NCBI RefSeq assembly: GCF_018403685.1
Contig: NZ_BOVK01000056.1
Location: forward strand, 1 to 36,348
Origin: Xylanibacillus composti
GTDB lineage: Bacteria > Bacillota > Bacilli > Paenibacillales > K13
Direction of reading: 5' to 3'
Length of the DNA stretch: 36,348 nt
Positions 24,086-35,282 of this stretch are shown piece after piece. Numbering within the stretch: position 1 is the stretch's first letter; every line of letters begins with the position of its first letter. Below the pieces are notes generated by a model. It was not told where the DNA came from. It made no database searches and was given only the letters and a program-made list of their open reading frames with translations. The translations under genes and the position numbers were made by a program.

Positions 24086-25426
24086 ATGTGGAAAAACTGG
24101 GGTATGATTTTGCGGCTTGCCGTGCCGTCTGTCGTTTCGTTTGCATCTGCAACGCTGAGCGGAACCATCAGCCTGATTATGGTCGGGCAGCTGGGCCCTC
24201 TGGCAATAGCCGTGGTCGGCGTGACCAATATCGTCATTTATAATGCTTGGGCGATTTTTTCCGGATTCGGGCATTCTGTCAATTATCTGGTGGCGCAAAA
24301 CTACGGGGAAGGCAATATGAAGCGGGGGATGGAGCGCACGTATGTGGCTCTTTACACATGCGTATTTTTTGCTGCGCTCGTATTTGCAGTCGGCCTCTGG
24401 TTCAGTCCCGAAATATTGCGGCTGATCGGCGGCGAAGGCTCGAAAAATCTGATAGATGGCAGCGCGTACATGGAGCTGCGGTTTTATGCGCTGTCGTTCG
24501 GCTTGATGAATTTTGTATTCCATGGTTTTTTCCGTGGCGTTGGCGATACCGTAACACCGATGATGACATCGCTGTTTGGCAATATTGTGATGATCTTTTT
24601 CACGTATACCCTGACTTATGGGCACTGGGGCTTCCCGGAATGGGGATTGACTGGAGCGGGCATCGCCTTCTTGCTTGGAGAGGCGGTAGGCTTCCTCGGC
24701 TGCGTAATCATGTTCTACGGTCCATACAATCGAAAGTTTGGTACGCGCAGGCCGACCCGGCTTAATCCTAAGGAATCGAAGCTGCTGCTGCAGGAAAGCG
24801 GGAAGCTGGGCATCCAGGAATTTTCGCTTAGCGCATCGATGCTGATCTTCACCGTGTTTGTGGCATCCTTGGGAGAGGAGGCGCTGGCTGCGAATGAGAT
24901 CGCGCTAAGCGTAATGTCGCTTGGCTTCATGCCGGCCTTCGCCTTTGGCTCTACGGCAACGATATTGGTCGGACAGGCAATCGGGCGAGGGAATCCGTTC
25001 CTGGCAAGGCGATACGGCACAGACACGATGATCGTGGGAAGCATGTTTTTGCTTGTCATAGGCACCGTGGAATTTTTCTTCAGCGGGTCCATTGCTTCCA
25101 TCTACACCGACAACAAGCAAGTCGCGGAGACGGCAGGTTTCCTGATTATGATATCGGCGTTTTTGCAGTTGTTTGACGGTCTATTGAATTTCTATGCCGG
25201 GGGACTGCGCGGAATTGGCGACACGTCTTTCCTGTTGCGCATCTCGTTCATTATGGGCTTCTTCGTGTTCGTTCCGCTGGCGTATCTGAACATTTACGTA
25301 TTCGAGTGGGGAAGCATAGGCGCATGGCTTGCGCTATATGCGTACTTGATGGTGTTTGGAACCAGCGTGATGCTTCGCTTCTACCGCACCGATTGGCTGA
25401 AGGTGAGGCTGAAGGAAGCGGGGTAA
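24086..25426 (+). CDS. MATE-family multidrug/metabolite exporter
   Basis: This integral membrane antiporter is of the MATE family (MatE domains), expelling cationic drugs or metabolites in exchange for Na+ or H+. The 446-aa product shows about twelve hydrophobic helices in two homologous halves. The N-terminal half begins LRLAVPSVVSFASATLSGTISLIMVGQLGPLAIAVVGVTN, typical of the family, and QNYGEGN and GQAIGRGN appear at the matching positions of the two halves. The ribosome-binding site is weak (AGGCAGGA). It is divergent from the VanY-like gene and ends in a strong bidirectional terminator. The substrate cannot be told from sequence. Confidence 0.9.
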   Translation: MWKNWGMILRLAVPSVVSFASATLSGTISLIMVGQLGPLAIAVVGVTNIVIYNAWAIFSGFGHSVNYLVAQNYGEGNMKRGMERTYVALYTCVFFAALVFAVGLWFSPEILRLIGGEGSKNLIDGSAYMELRFYALSFGLMNFVFHGFFRGVGDTVTPMMTSLFGNIVMIFFTYTLTYGHWGFPEWGLTGAGIAFLLGEAVGFLGCVIMFYGPYNRKFGTRRPTRLNPKESKLLLQESGKLGIQEFSLSASMLIFTVFVASLGEEALAANEIALSVMSLGFMPAFAFGSTATILVGQAIGRGNPFLARRYGTDTMIVGSMFLLVIGTVEFFFSGSIASIYTDNKQVAETAGFLIMISAFLQLFDGLLNFYAGGLRGIGDTSFLLRISFIMGFFVFVPLAYLNIYVFEWGSIGAWLALYAYLMVFGTSVMLRFYRTDWLKVRLKEAG

Positions 25427-25440
25427 CAGCGATGTGCACA

Positions 25441-25490
25441 ATAAAAATCCGGATAAACCGTAATTGCACGGTGTATCCGGATTTTTTATT
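25441..25490. terminator. Bidirectional terminator between the MATE and MDR genes
   Basis: ATAAAAATCCGGATA (25441-25455) pairs with TATCCGGATTTTTTAT (25474-25489), with T runs outside on both strands and an inner ACCGT/ACGGT stem. Confidence 0.9.
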
Positions 25491-25493
25491 GCC

Positions 25494-26492
25494 TTACGCC
25501 TGAGTGATGCGGGCTACGATCTTGCCTCTTACATGTCGCTCCGCCAAGCGGGCAAGTCCCTTCGGAATGTCTTCCAGCGCTATGATCTCGCTGACCATGG
25601 CGTCAATCTTGCCTGCGCGCATCAGCTGCATGAATTCCTGGGCCATCGTCGCCAGGTCTTCCTCGGCTCTGCGATCGCCGGAGAGATGAGCGCCGCCCAG
25701 CATCAGCTTATGCACTGTAAAAGTCTTGAAGGACGGCTGGAAATCGGCGACATTCTCGGGTGCGCCGGCGATGCAGGCAAGCTGTCCGCCGAATGCCAGC
25801 ATATCCATATCCGCCTGTGCGGTTGCCCGATTGAGCGAGTTCAGAATGCCGTCTACACCTCTGCCTTCTGTTAGCGCCATGACTCGTTCGCGGACATTCT
25901 CCGTATTGTAATCAATGACCTCATGCGCGCCGAGCTTTCGCACAAGATCGAAGTTGGCAGGAGAGGCGGTGGCCACTATTTGTGAGGCGCCGAGCGCTTT
26001 GGCGATCTGGATCGCATAGCCGCCGACACCTCCTGCGCCGGCATGGATCAATACCGACATCCCTGGTCCGATACGCATTTTCCGCTGGATGGCCTGGTAC
26101 GCCGTAAGGCCGGCGCAAGGGAAAGCGGCCGCATCCTCGAAGGAGATATCCTCCGGAAGAGCTGCTGCAGTATGTGCGGTAGTAATATGGTATTCGGCGA
26201 AAGTGCCCTGCTTGGTGAAATTGCCGTGATAGACAACACGATCCCCGATTTTCCATGTCGTTACCCCTTCGCCGACAGCGTCGACGACGCCGGCAGCATC
26301 CACGCCCGAGACGAACGGGTACGTCCAGGCTGGAAGGCCGTTCGGCACAAGCTTATAGTCAATCGGATTGAGTCCCGCCGCATGAACCCGCACCCGAATT
26401 TCTCCCGGCGCTGGCTCAGGGATCGGCAGCTCGCCTGCTTCTAGTGTATCCAGTGCACCCGGCTTTGTCAGAATCAATGCTTTCATCATCAT
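25494..26492 (-). CDS. MDR-family NAD(P)H quinone oxidoreductase/alcohol dehydrogenase
   Basis: This cytosolic medium-chain dehydrogenase/reductase is of the zinc-free quinone reductase type. The 332-aa product has the GroES-like N-terminal domain (VRVHAAGLNPIDYKLVPNG, GVDAAGVVDAVGEGVTTWKIGDRV) and the Rossmann motif HAGAGGVGGYAIQIAKALGA. The catalytic zinc ligands of true alcohol dehydrogenases are absent. The start at 26492 (first of three consecutive ATG codons) follows AAAGGAG by 9 bases. The longer open frame to 26603 is unsupported. The substrate is unknown. It shares a terminator with the convergent MATE gene. Confidence 0.87.
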   Translation of the reverse strand: MMMKALILTKPGALDTLEAGELPIPEPAPGEIRVRVHAAGLNPIDYKLVPNGLPAWTYPFVSGVDAAGVVDAVGEGVTTWKIGDRVVYHGNFTKQGTFAEYHITTAHTAAALPEDISFEDAAAFPCAGLTAYQAIQRKMRIGPGMSVLIHAGAGGVGGYAIQIAKALGASQIVATASPANFDLVRKLGAHEVIDYNTENVRERVMALTEGRGVDGILNSLNRATAQADMDMLAFGGQLACIAGAPENVADFQPSFKTFTVHKLMLGGAHLSGDRRAEEDLATMAQEFMQLMRAGKIDAMVSEIIALEDIPKGLARLAERHVRGKIVARITQA

Positions 26493-26704
26493 GCCCTCAT
26501 GCTCCTTTGTCTGTCTGATTCGTCGTTTCCATTCTATCACATGCTTCATCCGTAGGCAGGAGATGGCGGCAGAAAGTTGGCAGCAGGGAGGGTGACTGCC
26601 CAAATGTTACAGCGTGCCCCCGTTAAAGCGTATAAATCGGGAATGATTATGCGAACATCCATGTTGGAAACCAATGCATGCGAGCAAATTTCCATTCGCC
26701 GTCG

Positions 26705-27795
26705 TTAAGCGGTGGAGTTTATTTCACCGAGCTTTCGTTCATACACCGCTTTGTTGTGCAAGATGTGCCTGTCTCCAGGTCGGAATGTTCTAGCTTGCTC
26801 ATTGTGGGCGTAGGCCTTCTCATAATCTCCTAAATTGTAATAACAAATGCCCATGTGCAGGTGTGGATACCAAGTGGAATACGCAGGATAGGAAAAGCTC
26901 CACTGACTGGCATCCGGCTCGTGACGGGTCGCCAAGTCATACCAGTATATAGCGGTTGCGTACTGACGCTGCAGATAGAATAAATAGCCGAGCCGCGATA
27001 AGGCTTCTGGTTTTGGCTTGCTATGGTGAAAGCTTCTCCATAACGCAGCCAGCGCTTGATTATAATTTCTCAGGCTCCGGTAGCAGTCAGACATGTTGAT
27101 GCAGGCAAAGATTTTATCTTCTATCCATCCGTTGGGCAATGACAAGTTACGCTCGTAACTGGCGATGGCTTCTTGGTACTTGCCGTTTTCCTTTAATTCG
27201 TTGCCGTAGTAGAAAAAGTCTCTTGGAGTAAAAGTGTCCCCGCGCTCGATCCGTTTGGCATAAATGCTCAACGCTCGTCCTGCGGAATGCCTTACTTTTT
27301 TGTGGGTAACCGCGATATCGGAGAGCAGGACTTGGCCCCCGGTCACATTCAAGTATACATGACAGTCTCCCTGCCATTTGTACTGTCTGCTCCGCTTGAC
27401 TAACCGATTGCGGCGATAGCGAAGGGTGACATTTCCATATTCATCGGTCCCTGCATCGTAGTACATTGATACCGAATCAACGGCGGGGGATAATGTTGTC
27501 TTCAACTGCCGGAATTTCTCCCGATCCGCTTCCAGCATGACGTCGTCTGCGTCCAGATAGAGGATATAGTCTTGGGTTGCGTATTGAAAGGAAGCATTGC
27601 GCGCATCGGCGAAGCTGTCATTCCATGCATAGTAATGACGCGATCTGTATATTGGCGGGCAATTTCCACTGTGCTGTCAGTAGAACCGGTATCGACGATA
27701 TTAATCTCATCTACGAGGTCGGCTATCGTATCCAGACATCTGGACAGAGTATCTTCTTCATTTTTCACAATCATGCATAAACTAACCGTTACCAT
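26705..27795 (-). pseudogene. Family 2 glycosyltransferase with TPR tail, frameshifted
   Basis: Two frames together form one GT2 protein. The first (ATG at 27795 after AAAGGAGGAG) reads MVTVSLCMIVKNEEDTLSRC to IVDTGSTDSTVEIARQYTDRV. A single missing base near 27630-27636 breaks the frame. The second frame then resumes at YYAWNDSFADARNASF and shows the metal-binding motif LYLDADDV (27540-27570), followed by TPR-like repeats in the C-terminal half (FFYYGNELKENGKYQEAIASYERNL and similar). Restoring one T in an ATTTAC context would give a whole protein of about 363 aa. The gene follows the collagen-like gene by about 40 bases in the same direction, so it is likely the dedicated glycosylating enzyme. 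Real mutation or sequencing error cannot be told apart here. Confidence 0.82.
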
Positions 27796-27837
27796 GTTCT
27801 CCTCCTTTGTTTCATCGAGGCTAAACCTTTCTTCAGA

Positions 27838-29301
<1,464 letters not shown>

Positions 29302-29391
29302 TCAGAAGAATGACAGAGCCAACTTCATTTGACTCCCTGATATGACCAAATTATGCATGGAGAGCAATAATGGAACAGCAGGAGCCGTCAT
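29302..29391 (-). CDS. Candidate 29-aa small ORF upstream of the collagen-like gene
   Basis: ATG at 29391 follows AAAGGAG by 5-6 bases. The frame ends with TGA at 29302, 18 bases before the TTG of the collagen gene and next to its ribosome-binding site. The peptide starts MTAPAVPLLLSMHN and has no known family. A second ATG at 29395 gives only 14 codons and sits too close to the ribosome-binding site. The strong site argues for translation; it may be a leader peptide coupled to the collagen gene. Confidence 0.4.
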   Translation of the reverse strand: MTAPAVPLLLSMHNLVISGSQMKLALSFF

Positions 29392-29539
29392 TCATTCTCC
29401 TTTTTTTAATCTATAGGAATCCCAGGTGTTGCTGTCTAAAAATTCTATATTTTCCCAACTATCAATCGGAATGAACCATGTCCATGACACCGAAGAACGT
29501 TGCATTTGAGAGAGAGATTAATGGATATTTGATACAAAC

Positions 29540-29569
29540 TTGAAAATTAACCCATGAAGCCGTTATACT
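29540..29569 (+). promoter_or_regulatory. SigA-type promoter for the riboswitch-kinase transcript
   Basis: TTGAAA (29540-29545) and TATACT (29564-29569) are separated by 18 bases. Transcription would begin near 29576, about 35 bases before the aptamer. Confidence 0.7.
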
Positions 29570-29609
29570 AATCATGTAGGTCTGTTGGACTATTCTTCAC
29601 ATCCAATCA

Positions 29610-29699
29610 GTCGAAACGGCAAACTTATCGAAAGGTAAGGACGCAAAGCCACAAGCCTAAAGAATATGCATTCTATGGCGGTTGGGCTACCGAAACGAC
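29610..29699 (+). promoter_or_regulatory. Cyclic di-GMP-I (GEMM-I) riboswitch aptamer
   Basis: The sequence shows the GEMM-I core in order: GGCAAAC, a stem capped by CGAAAG, GGACGCAAAGCC, a second stem region (GCCTAAAG to ATGGC), and a closing GGGCTACCGA. Terminal bases GTCG (29610-29613) and CGAC (29696-29699) can form P1. It binds c-di-GMP in known cases and controls the kinase gene directly downstream. Confidence 0.9.
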
Positions 29700-29715
29700 A
29701 TAGTCGATGGAGTAT

Positions 29716-29745
29716 GCCGCCCATGAATTAGACAGGCGGTTTTTT
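29716..29745 (+). terminator. Intrinsic terminator of the riboswitch expression platform
   Basis: GCCGCC (29716-29721) pairs with GGCGGT (29735-29740) around a 13-base loop and is followed by six T. It sits about 17 bases after the aptamer. Whether c-di-GMP promotes or blocks it cannot be read with certainty. Confidence 0.8.
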
Positions 29746-29811
29746 CATGCTTTCATAAAAGCGCTTCCATCCGAAATGTGTCCAATACAAGTGCGGGAGA
29801 TGTCGAAGACC

Positions 29812-31743
29812 ATGCTTAATGCGGATACGGTATTATTTGAGCATTCACCATTAGGAATAGCCTGTCTGGAATTGACCGGGTTGATGAAGAAGGTGAATCC
29901 GGCGTTTTGCGAATTGTTCGGTTACCGGGAGGAGGAGCTGCTGCATCTGAATTTTTCTCAGCTCGCTCATGATGAGGGGAGGGGGACATGCATTCCATCT
30001 CTCCGGGAGATTGAGGATAGCCCTGATCACAAATTGATTATGGAGAAACAGCTTGTCCACCATTCAGGCAAAATCATTTATGCGCAAGTGTCCTTTTCCC
30101 TGCTTATCGATGAACGCTGCATTCCTTGCGGCTTGCTAGTCCAAGTTCATGACAAGACAGAGCTGCTGGAGTCCAGGAGTCGTGCGCCCGAATCGTGCTG
30201 GAAGCTAGACGGGGAGCAGAACGGGACAGGGAGTCCTGAGCGGAATCGCGATCCTGGTGTCGCTGTGGATGTGCAAGCAGAATTTATGAAAACGCTGGAG
30301 ACTCTTCATGAGACCGAGGTGCTCTACCGCAATCTGATTGAACGGGCTTTAGTCGGCGTGTATTTGTACCAGGATGGCGAGTTGGTGTATGTCAACCCTT
30401 ATTTGGCCAACATGTTCGGTTACGCTGCTGAAGAATTTGTCCATTCCACAGCGGCGGATGCAATTATTCAGAAAGAATGCGCGAGCCGGCTGGAGCAAAC
30501 CGTGCATGCCATGGATCAGGATGTGGTATACGAATATCAGACTGTAGGTGTCAAGAAAAATCAACAAACCATACACCTGGAAGGAAGCTGCTCGGCAATC
30601 ACTTATAGGGGAAGGCCGGCGGTTCTGGGCACAGTCCAGGATATTACCTACAAGAAGCAAGCGGAGGAGCTGTTAAGGGAAAATGCCAAGCGCTATCAGC
30701 GGCTGCTCAAATACTTGCCCGAAGCGATTCTCGTCATTGCGGACGGGATGATCATTTATGCGAACAAGTCGGCGGTGGAGCTGACAAGGGCCGATTCGGA
30801 AGGGAAGCTGATTGGCCAATACTACTTCGACTTGCTGCATCCTGATTATCATGAGGAAACCCGTATCAGCATGGAGCAGGTTATGCAAACAGACGCTGCC
30901 TCTGCCTTCGTGGAAAAAAAGATCTATTGTGCAACCGGCGAGTGGATAGAGGTGGAGGCTTCGAGCATCCGCATTCATTCCTACAATGGCAACTCCGTTA
31001 TTCTGACAGTGCTTCGTGACATCACCGAACGGAAGAAGGAGGAGGATCTGCTGATCCAGTCGGAGAAGCTGTCTGTCGTCGGACAGCTGGCTGCCGGCGT
31101 TGCCCATGAAATTCGCAACCCGTTGACGTCGCTGAAGGGATTTACCCAGCTGCTGAAAAGCAAACTGCGTGATCGCGAGTCGAATTTCATCGATATTATG
31201 CAGGAAGAGCTTGATCGCATCAATTTGATTGTGAATGAATTCATGACCTTGGCCAAGCCGCACTTGATCCAATACAGCGACAAGAATGTGAAGGAGATTT
31301 TGCGAAGCGTGATTTCGGTGCTGGAAACGCAAGCTATTCTCGCCAACGTCAACTTGGTTAAGGATTACGATGAGAATTTGCCAATTATTTACTGTGATGA
31401 AAATCAGTTGAAACAGGTGCTGCTGAATGTAATCAAAAATGCGATCGAAGCGATGCCGCAAGGGGGCGACATTCGCATTACTGTCAAAAAGAAGGGGACC
31501 GAGGCCTTGAGTATTCAAGTGCAGGATCATGGACCGGGCATCCCGGCTGATATGATGGAACGGATCGGGGAGCCATTCTTCACGACGAAGGCTGACGGCA
31601 CCGGGCTAGGTCTGATGATTAGCCGCAGGATCATTGACGCCCATCAAGGCACCTTCCGCATTTGGAGCGAGCCGGATCGCGGAACCACTGTGGAGATTGA
31701 GCTGCCTGCCTCGGGCCGCAGCCGCCAGTTGCAGAAGTATTGA
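29812..31743 (+). CDS. Soluble multi-PAS sensor histidine kinase (sporulation-kinase-like)
   Basis: This cytosolic histidine kinase resembles KinA/KinE-type phosphorelay kinases that feed Spo0F and Spo0A. From a start at 29812 it is 643 aa. It has three PAS domains (first FEHSPLGIACLELTGLMKKVNPAFCELFGY, second ERALVGVYLYQDGELVYVNPYLANMFGY, third LKYLPEAILVIADGMIIYANKSAVEL). HisKA follows (SVVGQLAAGVAHEIRNPLTSLKGFTQLL) and then HATPase (LLNVIKNAIEAMPQGG, DHGPGIP, GTGLGLMISRRI). There are no membrane segments and no linked regulator gene. The frame opens at 29707, but that ATG lies before the riboswitch terminator. GGGAG before 29812 makes this the best start; ATGs at 29776 and 29800 are alternatives. 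Confidence 0.85.
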   Translation: MLNADTVLFEHSPLGIACLELTGLMKKVNPAFCELFGYREEELLHLNFSQLAHDEGRGTCIPSLREIEDSPDHKLIMEKQLVHHSGKIIYAQVSFSLLIDERCIPCGLLVQVHDKTELLESRSRAPESCWKLDGEQNGTGSPERNRDPGVAVDVQAEFMKTLETLHETEVLYRNLIERALVGVYLYQDGELVYVNPYLANMFGYAAEEFVHSTAADAIIQKECASRLEQTVHAMDQDVVYEYQTVGVKKNQQTIHLEGSCSAITYRGRPAVLGTVQDITYKKQAEELLRENAKRYQRLLKYLPEAILVIADGMIIYANKSAVELTRADSEGKLIGQYYFDLLHPDYHEETRISMEQVMQTDAASAFVEKKIYCATGEWIEVEASSIRIHSYNGNSVILTVLRDITERKKEEDLLIQSEKLSVVGQLAAGVAHEIRNPLTSLKGFTQLLKSKLRDRESNFIDIMQEELDRINLIVNEFMTLAKPHLIQYSDKNVKEILRSVISVLETQAILANVNLVKDYDENLPIIYCDENQLKQVLLNVIKNAIEAMPQGGDIRITVKKKGTEALSIQVQDHGPGIPADMMERIGEPFFTTKADGTGLGLMISRRIIDAHQGTFRIWSEPDRGTTVEIELPASGRSRQLQKY

Positions 31744-31751
31744 CCAAAGGT

Positions 31752-31784
31752 CAAGAGCCGTATGCTTTCGGGCAACGGCTCTTG
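31752..31784. terminator. Hairpin between the kinase and spoVR
   Basis: CAAGAGCCGT pairs with ACGGCTCTTG around a 13-base loop. T tails are weak on both sides; it probably separates two convergent genes. Confidence 0.55.
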
Positions 31785-31795
31785 CTTCTGGTTGC

Positions 31796-33235
31796 TTAGA
31801 GAAAACGCCGATGCTGCTTCGTCCCATCGTAGGTGAAGACCACTTTTTTCTGCTCGACGACGGTTTCCAGATGAACCGATTTGCCCCACAGCTGATGCAC
31901 GTAAGGAAGGGTTTTCTCCAAATATTTCAGATCGAGCTCAATCCCCTCATAGGCATGCGTGATATACAATCCGCCGTTGCCGCCCGCATCGCCGTCGGTT
32001 ACATGCAGTACAGGGAACCCGCCGTTAACCTTGGATTCGACCAGCTGGTCCCGGACCTTTTCCCAGCCTTTTTCAGTTATTTTCCATTCAGCCCCTTGCT
32101 TCTCAAAAATGTACAGGTCCAGTTCCTCGACTAGTTCCTTGGTCAAGTAATTGCGCAGGAAGGAAAGATCCGAGTCGAACTCGCGGACATCGAACATCTT
32201 CTCCCGTCCATAACGCTTTTCAATATCCTCGAATATTTTCAAGCCCAGGTAATACGGATTCAGCGTATGGCGTGAAGGCTGCACGACGGAGGCGTTCAGC
32301 TTGGCGTATTCAATCGTTTCCTCCGGTGTCAGATCCAGCTCGCGCACAATGCGCTGATGCCAATAGGAGGCCCATCCCTCGTTCATGATTTTGGTCTCAA
32401 TCTGCGGCCAGAAATACAGCATTTCTTCGCGAAGCATCGTCATGATATCGCGCTGCCAGTCCTCCAGTATGGGGGAGTATTCTTCAATAAACCACATGAC
32501 GTCTTTTTCCGGTTCCGGGGGGAAGGGTGATTTCTCGTTGGCTGAATCGGCCTGGCGTTTGTCGGCAGGGCTCCCCTGTGTTTGGTTCGTTTGCTTGCCG
32601 TCTGTATCCGTGCGTTCCGATTCCTGTTTTTCCAATTCCCACAAATCGTCATAAGGTCCTTTGCGCTGAAGGCGGTTCGGCTTTTTGCGCCGTTCCAACA
32701 GCGACTGCTTCTGCCGGTAGCTGTTGAAGGTCTTCGTTAGACTAGGATCGATATGCTCCTGAATGCCGAGCACGGCGTCGATGAACATCTCCACCTTGGC
32801 TGAACCATATTCGAGCTCGTATTGGCGAATGCGCGCCGCGCTGGCGGACATGCTCTCGACCATATCACGATTCGTGCGAGAGAAGCGGGCATTGTTCTTG
32901 AAAAAGTCACAGTGAGCCAGCACATGCGCGGCAATCAGCTTGTTCTGGATGAGCGAGTTGCCGTCCAGCAGGAAGGCATAGCAAGGATTCGAGTTGATGA
33001 CCAGCTCGTAAATCTTGCTCAGGCCCAGGTCGTATTGCGTCTTCATCTTATGGAAGGTCTTGCCGAAGCTCCAGTGGCTGAAGCGGGTCGGCATGCCGTA
33101 AGCGCCGAACGTATAGATGATGTCCGCCGGACAAATTTCATAGCGCATTGGATAGTAGTCGAGCCCGAAGCCGTCTGCGATCTGCATAATCTCTTCAATC
33201 GCCTTCTCCAAGGCCTCCAGTTCTTCTGTTCTCAA
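31796..33235 (-). CDS. spoVR: SpoVR-family sporulation protein
   Basis: SpoVR is a conserved protein needed for proper spore cortex formation in B. subtilis; its biochemistry is not settled, and it is functionally linked to PrkA and YhbH in many bacteria. The product is about 480 aa. It shows the family core [73 protein letters not shown], and [14 protein letters not shown] hydrophilic Lys/Glu/Pro-rich insert (about 225-275) interrupts it. The start is uncertain: TTG at 33235 has AAGGAGG 8 bases upstream, while the ATG at 33241 is only 2 bases from that site. yhbH lies upstream on the same strand, with a 280-base gap. Confidence 0.92.
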   Translation of the reverse strand: MRTEELEALEKAIEEIMQIADGFGLDYYPMRYEICPADIIYTFGAYGMPTRFSHWSFGKTFHKMKTQYDLGLSKIYELVINSNPCYAFLLDGNSLIQNKLIAAHVLAHCDFFKNNARFSRTNRDMVESMSASAARIRQYELEYGSAKVEMFIDAVLGIQEHIDPSLTKTFNSYRQKQSLLERRKKPNRLQRKGPYDDLWELEKQESERTDTDGKQTNQTQGSPADKRQADSANEKSPFPPEPEKDVMWFIEEYSPILEDWQRDIMTMLREEMLYFWPQIETKIMNEGWASYWHQRIVRELDLTPEETIEYAKLNASVVQPSRHTLNPYYLGLKIFEDIEKRYGREKMFDVREFDSDLSFLRNYLTKELVEELDLYIFEKQGAEWKITEKGWEKVRDQLVESKVNGGFPVLHVTDGDAGGNGGLYITHAYEGIELDLKYLEKTLPYVHQLWGKSVHLETVVEQKKVVFTYDGTKQHRRFL

Positions 33236-33241
33236 CCGCAT

Positions 33242-33519
33242 TCCCTCCTTGTGGGACTTCTCTCTGCAGGAAGCGACCCCTGCAACGCGCTGCCTTCCGC
33301 ATGTGTGCTGCACTGGGGGCAAAACGATACGATGTGGCAGGAATTTACCCGCCACAACTTTCTACCCGCAGACAAGAAATGTCCCATACTGGATCAGATT
33401 CGTAAAACGAATTGCACAGGTTTACGCTTTTTCTTGTGGCAGCATATTGAGGCAGAGACTGTTTGTGAGGAGCGGGCACAGCACGTATTGAATGAACTAA
33501 TCGGATTACGGCAGGAGCA
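33242..33519. other. Gap between yhbH and spoVR with an unproven plus-strand frame
   Basis: No hairpin terminator is clear. On the plus strand a frame from ATG 33331 reads [25 protein letters not shown] and onward, and runs about 110 bases into the 3' end of yhbH. It has a Cys- and charge-rich composition that looks protein-like, but there is no good ribosome-binding site, so it is not called as a gene. Both neighbouring genes are on the minus strand. Confidence 0.3.
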
Positions 33520-34674
<1,155 letters not shown>

Positions 34675-34876
34675 GGCTGCCACCTCACCTCTGCTTTTTC
34701 TTCATGTATATTCAACGACGTCAGGGGTATGTTCGGGATTGCGGCGAAGTCGGCTTTCAAGCAGCGCTGGAAGTGCCGGGTAAGTTAGGAGGAGTGGGCT
34801 GACGGTTCATCGGGCGAGTTCGGGGCGGGCCTGTCGTGCATGCTCGTGTGCACGGTGCGATTAGGCTGGGGAGCAA

Positions 34877-35075
34877 TGAAGGGAAATCAATGGTCTTATT
34901 GGGTAACTGGCTGCTGAAACGGCTCATTTAGCGGGAAATTATGGTCTTACTGGGCGGGTCTAAGCCGATCTGTCCGACCAAGTCAGCCAATAAGTCCACG
35001 GATTTCCGCTATTCATTCGCGGGACGACCAGTCTGGGGAGACAAGACCAGTTTGTTCCGCTATTGCACATCATGT
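34877..35075. repeat. Cluster of degenerate GGAAAT...TTATTGG repeats (left)
   Basis: Copies run in both directions. Forward: 34881-34900 (GGGAAATCAATGGTCTTATTGG) and 34931-34951 (GGGAAATTATGGTCTTACTGGG). Reverse: 34987-35010 (CCAATAAGTCCACGGATTTCCGC) and 35041-35066 (AAGACCAGTTTGTTCCGC). The shared pattern is GCGGAAAT, a variable 3-5 bases, then GGACTTATTGG. The family looks like a genome-wide interspersed repeat rather than a coding signal. Confidence 0.6.
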
Positions 35076-35150
35076 TGCAGACTGTGATGGCGAGGTTGCG
35101 GTTCAGAGTCTGTCCTGCGGGAGAATCGGGAGCAGGGCAAATGGAGTCTT

Positions 35151-35177
35151 GTCGGATGCGATGCGGATGTGTTACAG
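35151..35177 (+). promoter_or_regulatory. Weak promoter for the nuclease-gene leader
   Basis: TTGTCG and TACAGT are spaced about 17-18 bases apart. The match is weak and rests mainly on its position before the leader terminator. Confidence 0.3.
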
Positions 35178-35205
35178 TGAATGCATGAGTTCGGTCGTGA
35201 AGCAC

Positions 35206-35250
35206 ACGCCGCTTGATTACGGAGATTTCCGTAGCAGGCGGCGTTTTTTA
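35206..35250 (+). terminator. Terminator/attenuator in the leader of the nuclease gene
   Basis: ACGCCGC (35206-35212) and GCGGCGT (35238-35244) form a stem around an inner hairpin (TACGGA/TCCGTA) and are followed by six T. No plus-strand gene precedes it, so it may attenuate the nuclease transcript that begins upstream. Confidence 0.7.
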
Positions 35251-35282
35251 TTTTCATAGAAGGAAAAAGGAGAGTGGAGTGG

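Larger units (their letters stand above)
34675..35282. other. Gene-poor interval with degenerate short repeats and a leader terminator
   Basis: No gene is supported over about 600 bases. The interval holds four copies of a degenerate 25-base repeat (listed separately), a possible promoter near 35151-35177 and a hairpin terminator at 35206-35250 ahead of the nuclease gene. Confidence 0.6.

Noticed and set aside
23987-24625. Minus-strand frame of 212 codons across the MATE gene start
   Set aside because: Shadow of the MATE gene and the divergent promoter region.
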